NCBI GenBank assembly: GCA_016617855.1
Contig: JAECUM010093643.1
Span: 1 to 64,000 of the forward strand
Source: Megalonaias nervosa
Lineage: Eukaryota; Mollusca; Bivalvia; Unionida; Unionidae
DNA: 64,000 nt
Direction of reading: 5' to 3'
Positions 12,276-23,794 of the stretch are shown here, one piece after another. The notes below the pieces were generated by a model. The model searched no databases and had not been told where the DNA came from. It saw only the letters and a list, made by a program, of their open reading frames with translations. The translations under genes were made by a program, and so were the position numbers. Positions within the stretch are counted from its first letter, which is position 1; each line of letters opens with the position of its first letter.

Positions 12276-13139
12276 GGCCTAACTAGTTGCATCAGAAGAA
12301 CTGATACGGCATCGATTGAATTATTCTATACATGGTCACATACATCCATTTTTCTAGCTCTTGATGTGCGGAAAGTATGTAATATCAAATATTAAAATGA
12401 ACATCAGTTAGAATGAGTTCTTACTGTCACAATAAAAAAAAGAAGGAAGTTATCAAATCATTTAATAATATTTAATCATATAAAAATAAGAGCATATGAA
12501 TGGCATCTGTGTGAGCAAACTCTTTATACTTTTGTTATTTATTGCTTTGGAAATGTTATACTAATTTACTTGCATGTAGAAATCCATTTGGGGGAGGATG
12601 GTGTCAATTAGTTAGGTTCCCTCTCATCTGTCACAATGATAAACTATTAGGTGAAAACAAGAATGTTTGCCATTTGAATTACTCTGAATCACCTCTGCTA
12701 AACAAAATCCTCAGAATAAAATTCTGCATCCTCCTCTGCTTCTGGTGTGATCCACTGAAATGGATTACAGCAACACGTACTATGTAATCAGGGAAAAAAA
12801 TGAGTATTTACCTCATTGGCAAAAGCATTTCATTTTTAGTTCATCATTCCAAAATCACTTATCAAGTCCAAAAAATATCAGTAAGTGTTATTCAAGATCA
12901 TCCTTTAATGAGTCCTAAATTTTAGTTCTACTATCCATTTTGAAAGGGCTATGACATATGTCAAATGAATGGCACTTAAGAGTTTTGAACAACAACAAAA
13001 ATCCGATAAAACTGATTACGTACCTTAAGACATTTTGAAATAAAATGACAGCCATCTTCATTGAGGATGAAAAGAATTAAATGTAACAACCTCTGAACAA
13101 TTGTTGAATTTGATATGCAAGAGGAAAAAAAGAACCTAA
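12276..13139. other. Intron sequence, nothing recognised
   Basis: AT-rich intronic DNA with no gene or repeat signature that I can identify. Confidence 0.4.
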
Positions 13140-13630
13140 GAATAACGGAAATGAGATTCAGAAGCGTGCGTTTAAACTTTATGATCTCGTAATCCTATTG
13201 TCGATAACTGACAGCACTGCATCGATTACTGCAGTTTGGCAAGTGCAGCAATAAATAATAATGATCTGCAGAGTTGTCATCTCAATCATTGGGCGAAGCA
13301 ACATTACAAAGTCATTTTTGACGTATTTAAATCGTAAAAGTGAAACAGAATGCTACTGCAAAACGAAAGTTGCGAAAACTGGCAAAATACAACACAATCT
13401 TGAGTTTACTCACCAACATTATAACTCCATGATTTCAGATTATCTCTCGGGTTATAGGATCGGTTACAATAGTTGTTTTGTGTTCTTTCGACTCAAATAT
13501 GTTACGTGTACATTTACAGTTCGTAAACCAGTCTACTGACCGTAAACAGGGAGAAGTAACCGCCTTTAATGACTCGATACCGAATTAAGTCTCTGTCGCG
13601 GAAAACCACACTTCACCGTGCATACTTTTA
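13140..13630. promoter_or_regulatory. CpG-retaining segment, possible cis-regulatory or promoter region
   Basis: By my count about 20 CpG dinucleotides in roughly 490 bp (for example TCTGTCGCGG, GAAGCGTGCG, GGATCGGTT), several-fold above the neighbouring intron. It is not a recognised repeat. A 92-codon frame at 13261-13539 lies in it but shows no familiar domain and I do not call it. In a CpG-depleted genome such a stretch often marks functional, unmethylated sequence. This is inference only; an old TE of higher GC is the alternative. Confidence 0.3.
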
Positions 13631-14514
13631 TTTGATTTCTTTTTAAACAAGCAAAATTCACAAAGCTCAATTCTTTATAGAATGTTGGCAGAATGGGATG
13701 CATCTCTCTCTCTCAAAGAAAAACAAAAACTATATATTTATAAATTTTATTTAGTAAGTAAATAACTGACAATTATTTTTTTCTCCTGGCAGCAGATTGT
13801 CATTGAAATAAATATATGACAGTTCTTTCATAAACTTAATGCCAGAAGTGAGTATTACAAGATTTACTGAGAGTATATTTGATGGTGCATACATTATCGG
13901 TAAATAGGATTTACAAGTACTTGCCATCAAATATCTTGCTGTATTAAGTTAGTCTGTAAATAACTTTGCAATCAGCAATTTCTGTTTTACAGGATTTTAC
14001 TAAATGGAATTCTTTACCCATTCTTCCATTCCCTGACAAAATGACTGCATAGCTAATTGAGTGTAGAATCACTTAAACAATTTCCTTTATGCAAAAGAGC
14101 TCAATTTTTTCTCTAACATGTATAATATTTGTAAAAATTTGAAAATGAGAAAAAAGACATCTGTAGAAAAAGTAATATTTCTTATTTTGCCTTGGTCAAG
14201 AAATAATTCAGTTTATTTTGAAATATATTAATAATGTTCATAGTTAATTTAAACACAGAGAAATGTTGGAATAATATATTTTATTTATGTATCAGCTAAG
14301 TACAAGTAATTCAAGTTCTTAGCATTTTGCAACACTGAAAATGTATATTATTTAACTCAAGTGCATTATCAGATCTGTAAATAAAAACTAGATTACCAGT
14401 AACATCTTTTAATTTGATTGTGTAGTTTCTTATACTGAGTCTGATCTAGTCACAACATATATTCAACATTTCAGAAAGTACTGATCTCATGCAGAACTGC
14501 CCTTTCACGACTGA
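13631..14514. other. Intron sequence, nothing recognised
   Basis: Strongly AT-rich; no gene, RNA or element ends seen. Confidence 0.4.
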
Positions 14515-14800
14515 TTATTGCAAGCTTACATCAAATACTTTAGATTTTGCAAGCTTGCAGACTTGGAAAAATTCCTTTTGAAAGTGTGCTCAAGCTTGAA
14601 CTTTAGAATTTGCAAGCTTGTAAGCTTGCAGACTTGGAAAAATTCCTTTTGCAAGCTTGCACAAGCTTGAACTTTAAATTTTGCAAGCTTGCAGACTTCG
14701 AAAAATTCCTTTTGCAGCTTGTGCAAGCACCCTTGTACTAGCTTGCACAAACTCACCTAGCTTGTCGTAAGCTTGCTGCAAGCTTGTCGTAAGCATGCAT
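14515..14800. repeat. AAGCTTGC palindromic cluster 2, ~64-bp higher-order unit
   Basis: Three to four units of TTGCAAGCTTGCAGACTTGG then AAAAATTCCTTTTGCAAGCT, with CAAGCTTG words between, ending in GCTTGTCGTAAGCTTGCTGC. More orderly than the cluster at 12 kb. The minus-strand 76-codon frame is an artefact. Confidence 0.88.
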
Positions 14801-15299
14801 TTTGGTTTGGGAAATCTCAGTACAGGCAGCTGTGGGTGATAAAGGAGCATAACAGCTGCTCACCCCTACCTACCCACCGCACCCCACCCACCCTGGTTGC
14901 TTACGATGATGTGAATTCACTATGCTGAAATTGGTGAAATAATAAGTACTGGTATGTGTATCCTGAATTCATTAATTTCAAACAGAAATCCTGCAAAACA
15001 AGAGGGTATCCCAAATTAATGTCACAGGAATGGCAGACAATATTGCCAAGCTAGCCATGTGAGAGAAAGTTAAATCTCTTGTCAAATGGTGTTAAAGTAA
15101 CTTGCTAATGCTGAGATTGGCTCCACTGTATACAGATATCATATGCAATACAAGCCTGATGTAGATTTTACACGAAAAAAAAAAAAAATTACCTGTCATG
15201 GGATGTTATTCTTTTCGAACAATTTTGCAGATTTTCTGCACTGATCAGGAACTCGGTATGTTCTCATTTGTGATTGTGCATGTACCTTATACAGACCAA

Positions 15300-15715
15300 C
15301 AATGCCAGGAAATAAGGGCTAACAAATTTTACAGCTGTCTGTTTGATTTCAAGAATTAAGGGCTAACAAATTTACAGCTGTCTGTTGATTTCAGGAACTA
15401 AGGGCTAACTCAATTTACAGGTGCCTTTTTGGCTTACAGATGCATATTAATGATGCAGATAATTATTTTAGGCACGTAAATAATTTTTTATGAAATGTGA
15501 GTTTTTATTTCCAGCCTTTTAGAACATATGTGAGCCTAATTTTTGCAATAAACATTCATCATTATGGAATTGGAGGGGTTGGGGGTGGAGATGATGCTGG
15601 TGAAGGATGACAACAACAGAAAAAGTTACATGTACCTCCAATAATCAGTATATAAACTTTCATCCTCTATCCTCCACCTTTTCAGTTTTATAATAATATC
15701 AATCTCTCCACTACT
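15300..15715 (+). repeat. Dispersed repeat with a ~43-bp internal triplication, copy 1
   Basis: 15313-15420 holds three units of AAGGGCTAACAAATTTACAG plus CTGTCTGTTGATTTCAGGAA. The right part, ATAATCAGTATATAAACTTT ... CCTCCACCTTTTCAG ... TCTCCACTAC, aligns with about 21600-21715 in the same order, so both belong to one unnamed dispersed family. Confidence 0.5.
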
Positions 15716-17030
15716 AAGAATCCTTTAAATTCTGCTAAATTTGACAAAAATTGAGAGTATACTGCACCCAAATTACTTGTGAACATGCTTATAACCAGAT
15801 GAGATCATTTGGATTCCATTTTTTTCTTTGACAGAATAAAGAAATGGAAACTGTTTTACAAAAGTCAGATCATACTGAACGTGTATTAGCTGTGCACTTT
15901 GAATGCTAAGATGTTTGATTATCTTTTGATATTAAAGGGGATTAAAAGAAAATACATGAAAAATCACACATAAATATTTTTAGACTAACTCGAGACTGCT
16001 TCATGTCATTGCTAATGAATATAACATCATGACAATTGTGAGATCAGAAGTTTGAAAAAGCATTTATACTAATTCTACTTTCTCAGATGCCATTAAGCTA
16101 TGCTTTGTTCAGGCAACTGTTAAGAACTTAATCACACATGCTAATTAATAGATTAATTGACTCCAGCCATTTACTGCTCATGAAAGAAACTGACAACTTT
16201 GTAAACATAGTGTGTAAGGTCAGTCTGGTTTCTTGCTCAAATCATGCACCATAAAAGCTCTTTTTCCAGTGGCTCATCAATGGATTCCTTTGTCTTTGAA
16301 AATAAATTGTAATTTCTTGTGGAATGCACATTTCTTGTCTTTTATCTTTTTTATTTTCTTGTGATTTTTTTAAAAATCTGAATCTATGATCATGTAAATT
16401 CCACTTGCCTTGTTCATTTTTATGCTAGTTTAGTGCTCCAGGGCAGAGATGACTAATTCATTTTCGTAGACCGTATTGTGAATATCTGGCAAATTACTGT
16501 ACATTCATGGTGAGATTAGCGGAACACGCTTACATCCTATGAACGATCTATCCAAGAGGAAACAGTTCAGAGAATGAAAATGACCTGATGCGCATGTCAG
16601 AAGAGTGTCTATGTAGGTGCCAATGATACAATTTTGGACTGGTGGGAGTTCTCTTTTTACAGTCAGTAGCATCTTTATGGAAACAATGAAAATGAGAATG
16701 GTTTAATGTTCAGGCCTAGTTTATTTTACCCATAAGTAGGCATATTCTGAAATTCTTTCTATTAATTATTTTCTGCCACACAGTGACCATCATTGACCAC
16801 ATGTTAGTTGTCTGTGACCATTGAACTTGTATAAACAGAATGGAGTTGTTTGTCATATGGTGTAGATGAAATGGTTTATGCTGACATTTAAATTCTATCT
16901 TTAGGAATTAGCCGGTGAAAACAGATTGATGGATTAAAGTCAGCTGTTTTATAATGAGTATGATTCAAGCTTTGAAGTTTTATTTTGTCTCAGCTTCTTA
17001 ATGATTGATATATGAGTGGTGATATTGATA
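15716..17030. other. Intron sequence, nothing recognised
   Basis: No coding exon or repeat with defined ends. A mildly CpG-richer patch (about 16460-16620) is present but has no other support. Confidence 0.4.
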
Positions 17031-17165
17031 GATATTGCTACACTAATTGAGTGAATCAGCAGTTATTACATCCTAATGTAGTCACTTAGAATATCATTAG
17101 ATAATGCTACACTGATTGGGTCAATCAGCAGTTATTACATCCTAATGTAGTCACTTAGAATATCA
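17031..17165. repeat. Recent ~69-bp tandem duplication
   Basis: GCTACACTAATTGAGTGAAT and the following CAGCAGTTATTACATCCTAA...CACTTAGAATATCATTAG occur twice in a row with only a few differences, so the duplication is young. Confidence 0.9.
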
Positions 17166-17364
17166 TTAATATATTTTCTTTGATTTTCCCTAAAGATTTA
17201 TGAACTAGTGAAGAACGTGACTTACGTTCAAAAGAAAGCTGCTTTAAAACCTAAACAGAAAGTAAAACGTTTATTGAGTTCAAGCTGAGGGCTTTTTCTA
17301 GGATAACAAAGCAAACAGGTGTGATTCAGTCAGTTTCCTTGCACTAAAAATTAGCTATTTCATT

Positions 17365-17625
17365 CAAATGCAGCTATTTCAGAAAATGTATATAAAATCC
17401 AGTTTTGTGTATATTTAAGAAAATATATGTTATATCCAGTTTTGTGTGTATTGTAGAAAATATGTTAAGTCCAGTTTAGTGTCTATTTCAGAAAGTATGT
17501 TAAGTCTAGTTTAGTGTCTGTTTTTGAAAATATACGTGAAGCCCAGTTTAGTGTCTATTTTAGAAAATATAATTAAGTCTAGTTTAATGTCTGTTTCAGA
17601 AAATATTAAGTCCAGTTTAGTGTTT
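17365..17625. repeat. Minisatellite, ~37-bp unit, about 7 copies
   Basis: Unit TTTCAGAAAATATGTTAAGT then CCAGTTTAGTGTCTA with changes. The frame starting at 17524 is built largely from this repeat. Confidence 0.88.
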
Positions 17626-17989
17626 AACATAAGTATTGGCAAGACAGTCTTGGTGTATATCAACTCCGATAGATTTCATGAAAAATGTAGACAAATAAAG
17701 GAAATATATTTACGGAACTTAACTAGTGTAGTTATGGCATGAATAGCATGATGGGAAATATCCCTGAAAAACACTTTTTTTTAAAAAAATCAAACATCTC
17801 TAGCTATTTATATTATGCATGTAAAATTGAAACAACGAACTAAATCTGCTTTTTATGAATGTTTTGAAGAATGCAGTGATCAGCTTTCCCTTTTTAAAAG
17901 TATGTAGCATCAGATTTACCGGCTGTGCACATAATTTGTAACGTGGTTTTGTAGATTAGAATTTATTTAAAACTTCACTTGGATGCCAG

Positions 17990-18196
17990 CATACTCGCTT
18001 ATTAGTTGTCGAGTCCAGTTGCAAAAAAACATAGACCCTGATCTACCATCACATCATGCAACAGCACATCAGTCTTGTTTGTTCTACTGATTACTTCCAA
18101 CAAACTTCATAGATCCAGATCTGCTGCGTGATGTAATGGCAGATCTGGGTCTATGCTGTTTACAGTTGGACTTGACTTAAAAATGCGTATATAGAG
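17990..18196 (+). mobile_element. Foldback element, near full length
   Basis: Left end ATACTCGCTTATTAGTTGTC then GAGTCCAGTTGCAAA matches in inverse the right end TTTACAGTTGGACTTGACTT...ATGCGTATAT. Inside are the two family hairpins (ATAGACCCTGATCTACCATC; CCAGATCTGCTGCG...GGCAGATCTGGGTCTATG) around TTGTTCTACTGATTAC. Terminal inverted repeats and lack of coding capacity indicate a MITE-like element. Confidence 0.8.
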
Positions 18197-18337
18197 TAGT
18201 TGTTATTCTGACCTGTTTTCTTCACCCTCTGGGTCTGCTCTACTGTGACAAGGATGTATTTGGGTGGTTTAGTTTGTCCAATTTGAAAGGACCATGACAC
18301 TTTTTTTTTTTTTAGACAGCTGGCACAATAACTGGAG

Positions 18338-18590
18338 GGAGCCCCGAGTGGCCGAGTGGTCTAAAGCGCTCACCATTACGGATCACTGACATCTCACCTC
18401 TGTCTGCATGAGTTCGAGTCTCAGGCTCAGCTAACATGGGCATGTGAGAAAACCTGCCAGTAGCTTCTCATGGGTTGGTGGTTCTTCCCGGGGTTTTCCA
18501 GGGTTCTTCCTCCACCAATTATACTGGCCGCCATGTATAGCCTATCTTGTGCTGAAAAATGGCATTAAACCCTACAACAACAACAACAAC
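18338..18590 (+). mobile_element. SINE-B, well preserved, 11-bp target duplication
   Basis: GAGCCCCGAGTGGCCGAGTG head, body and (CAA)n tail are all intact. AATAACTGGAG flanks it at 18327-18337 and 18591-18601. Confidence 0.95.
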
Positions 18591-18601
18591 AATAACTGGA
18601 G

Positions 18602-20131
18602 TAGTGTTTAATCTATGTTGATATTTCTTGCAGTAGCAAAGAATTGAATTTGTCTATTAATTTCTGTAGTAAAGAATTTAATTTATCCATTGAAGATAAC
18701 ACATAGTTATGATGAGGCACACAGTAGGGGATGAGGTACACAGTGGGGGCTATTTGTATATTCAGAATTGTTGGCTCTGAAAACGTCGATTCTATATTTA
18801 ATATCAATAATATCATACCAGTTGATATTGCAAAGCTGGTACTTTTCTGGGTCACAAATACCCCAACCATATGACGAGAATTCACTCTTCCATTAGGGTG
18901 AACCAAATGATTCCAGAAAACTGGATAGCCCCTGGGAAACCCCATACTTTAATGCTCATGTGTACTCCCTTCATTCTTTTCTGTTGCATGGTCATAATGT
19001 CTGTACTGTTGATGTCCAAGAAGATTGTCTTTGCTTTGGAAGAACAATGAGTGAATTTTCTATATCTGTTAGCGCCATATTCTCAGTAGACATTTGTTCA
19101 TACCCTGATCAGATTATTCTCAATTAAGCTCTCTCGAAAGTTATTCGCTGTTGTAAATAAGTGCACATTGTGTAAACTTTGATACAACAAGGGTCTGAAA
19201 AACTGTCCACCCCCTTTTATAGAACTTTTTCTCAGATAGGGTATTCGGAGTACAGTAGGCTCCGCCCTTATATGTATAAACAAGAGACGGGTCTGCCTCA
19301 AGGACATTATTCTATATGTTTAGCTTTTTAACATGAAAATTTAGAACATCACCAAGTATTTGCCCCTTTTGTGGATTGCTCCATATATGTTGATTATTTC
19401 TTAATATGTTATCAATCAAACATATTCTTAAGATTCTGTGGTCTTAAAGAAAGTAATAGAAAAGAGCGAAGACCAACAAGTTTTGTAAAATTCAACAAAT
19501 AATTTATTTCCCTAGAATACAAAGTGAAAACTTAAAAAGAACTTACAGTAATGTGATTTAAATCCCCAAATAGTCCAAAATTTCTTTCACCAGTCCTAAT
19601 GAATAAAAGTTCTAATTAAATTCAAGTGGTGTTTGAAATAAGATCCAGTACTGAAGGTGTTAATGTGCCATTAGTGGCCTGTGACATGGTGATGAGACAA
19701 CAGCCTTTTGATGAATCACAAAAATAATATAATCCAATATGTCCTTGTTTGAATTCACTATACTGGTAATTCCCAGTTAATGTCTCTCCAAGAATATTAT
19801 TGAGCACTTTATGATTCCAGAGAATAATAATTTGAATAATGAAATACTGAACAAGACAAATGATTCTGCTTAAGGATCTTACAAAATGAATGAGTAATTT
19901 CTAGATAAACAAGATTATAAAGTCCTCTACTTGACCTAGGTCACAATTAGTACCAAAAAAAATAAAAATTATTACTTAATGGAAACGTCCATTCTGTTAC
20001 TAAAATTATAGAGTCTGGTAAACATTATGTCCTTTACTCAGACCAAAATAATGATCTTAATATTTAACCAACACTCGTATACAAATATTAACTATGTATT
20101 ATTTGTTTACCAAACTAAAAACATCGGTAAG
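18602..20131. other. Intron sequence with an unassigned open frame
   Basis: Includes a 110-codon minus-strand frame (18613-18945) with ordinary composition, starting MGFPRGYPVFW. I recognise no domain, no splice context or partner exon, and cannot tell chance from an old inserted gene fragment. No other structure noted. Confidence 0.3.
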
Positions 20132-20462
20132 ACCGTTCTGGTGGCCTAGTTGTTAGAGCGTCCACCTCGGACACGGGAGGTCGCGGGTTTGAACTTAGGC
20201 CAAGTCATACCAAAGGCTTTAAAAAATTGTACTAATTAATAGCTGCCTTGTTTGAAGCTCAGCATTAAGAGGTTAGTGTTAGGACTGGTCAGCCTGGTGT
20301 CAGGATAATGTGACTGGATGGGACATCATGCTACATGTCTGCAGCATGATTCCCCAGTGCTAGACATCACAATAAACTGCTACACTGCAGACATCGTAGC
20401 GATATGACTGAAAATTTTTTAAAGCTACATTAAAAATCCAAATCACACACACATACACACAT
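20132..20462 (+). mobile_element. SINE-A, full length
   Basis: Head CTGGTGGCCTAGTTGTTAGA, box B GGTCGCGGGTTTGAACTT, body GGATGGGACATCATGCTACA and GCGATATGACTGAAAA, tail AAATCCAAATCACACACACA. Confidence 0.93.
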
Positions 20463-20599
20463 CAGTGTCTTTGTTTAGGAAAAACATGAACTTGATTTTG
20501 GACAAGGTCAAGTCCAAAATAGAATTATTCATATAGGATATAATAAATTTTTAAAAAATAGCAAACAAAATAATGCATATAATTGAAAGACAATTGCAT

Positions 20600-21335
20600 C
20601 AAAATATAAAAAAGATTAAAATTGGGCAACTTCAAATGGTTTTAAATTCTCAAAATCAAAAACTGTATGCATGCATTTGTGTCTGCTATGAAAAACCACA
20701 TGATCCTAAACTCATGCTGGATGGAACACCTATACCAGTTGCTGATGAAACAAAGATTTTAGGTACTATCTTCGCCAGAAAACTCACCTTCATTGCACAC
20801 AGCAATTGAAGCTCAATGCTTGAATGCCCTTGATTTACTCAAAGTAGTGCTCATTGGGCTGCTGATTGAAAAGTTGTTCTTGACCTGTATCCAGTCTTAT
20901 TAGATTCAAGCTAGGCTATGGTTGCATTGTTTACTGTTCAGCCAGAAAGTCATGTTTAAAGATGCTTGACCCAATTCACCATGACTTGCTTTGGGAGCAT
21001 GTACAACATCCCCTAGTGAAATTCTTTTGGCTGAAGCAAATGAGCCACCTTTGTCACATCCTAGAGAAATATTATCTTTACAATATGCTTTAAAATTGAG
21101 ATCCAACCATATAAACCCTGCTTTTGCATCTGTTTTCAACCCAACTACAAAACATTATACCAACATAAACCAAATGCCATTCAAACATTTGGCATTAAAA
21201 TCTCTTCCAGCCTTGACAATACAAAAATTGACCTTTCAAAAATCTTGAAGTTTCCGTAACGTCTCCTTGGCTTTTTAAAACAACCCAATGTACTCTTTAC
21301 CCTGCACTAAGGAAAATAAATCCGAGTAAATTCCT
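20600..21335 (+). pseudogene. Non-LTR retrotransposon reverse transcriptase, 3' part, decayed
   Basis: Remnant of the C-terminal end of a LINE ORF2 reverse transcriptase, which would have copied its own RNA at the target site. Conserved segments appear in order across at least three frames: FSKSKT near 20650; PKLMLDGTPIPVADETKILG near 20711-20763 (the family's DG-x-x-IPV-x-E-x-KILG motif) then KLTFIAH; LDLLKVV near 20832; CSARKSCLKMLDPIHH near 20937; TSPSEILLAEANEPPLS near 21006-21054 and LSLQYALKLRSN. At least two frameshifts and several stops separate them. The catalytic YADD region and any endonuclease are absent; a possible PPWL-type continuation fades out near 21335. The style resembles the Jockey/I group, but the clade assignment is tentative. 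Dead and 5'-truncated, in the gene's sense orientation inside an intron. Confidence 0.85.
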
Positions 21336-21349
21336 TCCATTTTTCTTAA

Positions 21350-21715
21350 CTCTTGTAAGGAACTTTCTCTAACAACGGCTTGTGATTGTTCATTATATGT
21401 GCCAAACAAATCACAGGTAGGACTACAGGCCAGTTAAATTTGCAGCTGTCGTTTGGGTTACATATGTGTATTGATTATGAAAAAGGCCATTTTATGGCAC
21501 TAAAAGTTTTAATAAAATGTCAATCTTCATTTTCATCGTTTCAGAAAGTGTTTTGAGTATACATTGAGAGAGATGTTCACAGTCGGAATCTGGAAGGCAT
21601 GTAGATGGCAAAAAAATTACATCAGATAATCAGTTTACAGACTTGATAATCGATCCTCCATCTTTCAGATTTAATATCATGATAACCAATTTATTATTCT
21701 ATCCACTACACGGTG
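21350..21715 (+). repeat. Dispersed repeat, copy 2
   Basis: GATAATCAGTTTACAGACTT, GATCCTCCATCTTTCAG and ATTCTATCCACTACA align in order with 15630-15715. Abuts the reverse transcriptase remnant, so it could be that retrotransposon's 3' untranslated end. Confidence 0.4.
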
Positions 21716-22137
21716 GCAGGATCAGGTGGTGGGTATGATTTTCAGTCTAAATCTCTAAATGTTTAACATGAATATACCATAACAGATTTATCCCTAAACC
21801 AAAACAAAAATACAAACTGTTAGCATGTTTACATTCAGTGCTTGTGTTTTCTGGATTTCTTCAGCCAGTTGTCAAATTACTATTTACTGTTTATCTAATT
21901 CTTATAAAGTCTTTGGAATGCTTAGATTACCTAGCTCTCCAGAATTTTTTCTCATTACTGGCTGGCTGCTTCATTTAATGGATAAAACAGCAGGGTGCCA
22001 GTCTACCAGCTGGTATTACCATAGTTTCCCAAGTTAGGCTTCATGATATGAGCCTATCCCAGACTTTTCATTTTTTTAAAGTTTTGGCAGATTGTCATTT
22101 AAGATGGCATATTAAGCCTGTTTCCATTTTATATGCG

Positions 22138-22660
22138 ACCCCAGGTAGCCGAGTGGTCTAAGGCAGTGGTTCCCAACCTGTGGGCCACAGGGTTATTCCA
22201 AGGGGTCTGCAAATAGATTGACTAAATAAAGTCCCACACATATACAGTACTACTATTTTTCAACTATGTTTTTTGTTGTTGTGATGAATAAAATGTGAAT
22301 TAATTTATAATGGTTACTGACTTCATAATACTGACTTTTTTTTATTATGTATTTTCTCAGTTAACACAGATTCAAAAATTGAAGTTTTTAGCATGTGGGG
22401 GTCAGCAAAATTTTCTGAAATTAAGAAGGGATCCTTATACTCGAAAGGTTGGGGACCACTCGCCTTTATGGATCACTCACACATCTCACCTGTGTGCAGG
22501 AATTCAAGTCTTGACAAGAATAATATATGTGAGAAAGCCTGCCAATTGTTTCCCAACAAGTTGGTTCTTCTTCCTGGGTTCTTCCTTCACCAAATAAACT
22601 GGCCGCTATGTGTAACCTGTTATGTACTAAAACATTGCACTAAACCTCGTAAAACCCCAA
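22138..22660 (+). mobile_element. SINE-B interrupted by a hAT-like insertion
   Basis: Head CCAGGTAGCCGAGTGGTCTA stops at 22163. The rest (TATGGATCACTCACACATCT, TTTCCCAACAAGTTGGTTCT, ACTGGCCGCTATGTGTAACC) resumes at 22462. Removing the 298-bp insert restores the SINE alignment. Confidence 0.88.
22164..22461. mobile_element. hAT-like MITE nested in SINE-B
   Basis: Begins CAGTGGTTCCCAACCTGTGG and ends GAAAGGTTGGGGACCACTC; the ends are inverted repeats of the hAT type (CAGTGGTTCCCAACCT). No transposase. An 8-bp target duplication is not evident, so the edges may have been trimmed. Confidence 0.82.
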
Positions 22661-22679
22661 ACCAAGCCATTTTTAAAAC

Positions 22680-22765
22680 ATACAAGGGCCTAATATGTAT
22701 TAATCATACAGAGTTGGCCCCTTTGGGTCTAATATGTATCACTCATACAGGGTTGGCTGTGTGCA
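22680..22765. repeat. Two-copy ~43-bp tandem repeat
   Basis: GGCCTAATATGTATTAATCA and GGTCTAATATGTATCACTCA each followed by TACAGRGTTGGC. Inflates the 147-codon frame at 22393-22836, which is otherwise SINE sequence. Confidence 0.75.
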
Positions 22766-23794
22766 AATATTTGCTGGAGTTTGAACACTTGTTAGTTCAT
22801 TGTTGTTTTTTGTGTCAAATTTCATCACTATATTGACTATTTTGGGCCATGGACATCAAACTAGTCAGGACTCAGTCAAATCAAGTGAGAATTAGAGGAA
22901 AAACTCGTGATAATTACAGTATGTTTAACTACAGTGTACTAGACTGCTCTCTGGTGTTAAGTAGCCAAACTTCATCCCATTTAGTGTCAATTAAAATATG
23001 GTGTTTAGCAAACATGGAACTTTGCCTAAACATCAAGAAAGTGATTGATTGAGTTTTAATGGAGTAGCAGTGTTTATGTTGATGTGTTAAGATAGAACAG
23101 ATTTTTTGTTTTGATCAGAGTATCTCTGATTATGCAAAATTACCAACGTTAAATTGTTCGTATTTTTTAAATGAAATATTTACGATGGCATGATTTTGCA
23201 ATTTGTTCACTATACTGTACTGCATATAGACCGGGTAAAGATTTCTTTAATATGGAAAACAAAGGGATGAATGTTTGGGTTAAAAATAGTTCTTATGAAT
23301 TTTTGCATGAACTGTGGTCATTCTGATTTTAAAAAGTTAGAAACATCATATGCATAAATGTTTATTTTTTGGGACAACACATAAATAGCCAATAAAAGTT
23401 TGAAACAGATATCTGTAATAAGTAGGATTTCATCTGTGTGTTGCTTTTACTTAATTCTGCATAGATATTATCTGTGTAAGGCACATAAAAAAGTGTTTCC
23501 AGTTGGCCGACCATCCCTGTTTTTTGTTGACAACCCTAGCACTTTTTATTCCCAGGTTAAAAAAAATGTAAATTATTTTTGTTTTTAAATTGTTTATAAA
23601 TTCCCCAACTTGATTTGTGCATATAATTGAGTCACTTTTGTGCAGTACTTTAAGCACTTTGTGCATTATATATACTAATCAGAAATAATGTTAAAAAAAG
23701 CAAAAACTACCTACCCTAATTTTAAAACCAGTGCAATGGGAAACACTTTTTTTTGTTTGATAAGGTTAGTTGGTCACCTGCTCAGCTTAAGTTT
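22766..23794. other. Intron sequence, nothing recognised
   Basis: AT-rich; the 62-72-codon frames show no familiar domain or splice context. Confidence 0.4.

Noticed and set aside
18613..18945. 110-codon minus-strand frame, ordinary amino-acid composition
   Set aside because: No domain recognised, no splice partners; kept only as a note because chance frames of this length are possible in 64 kb.
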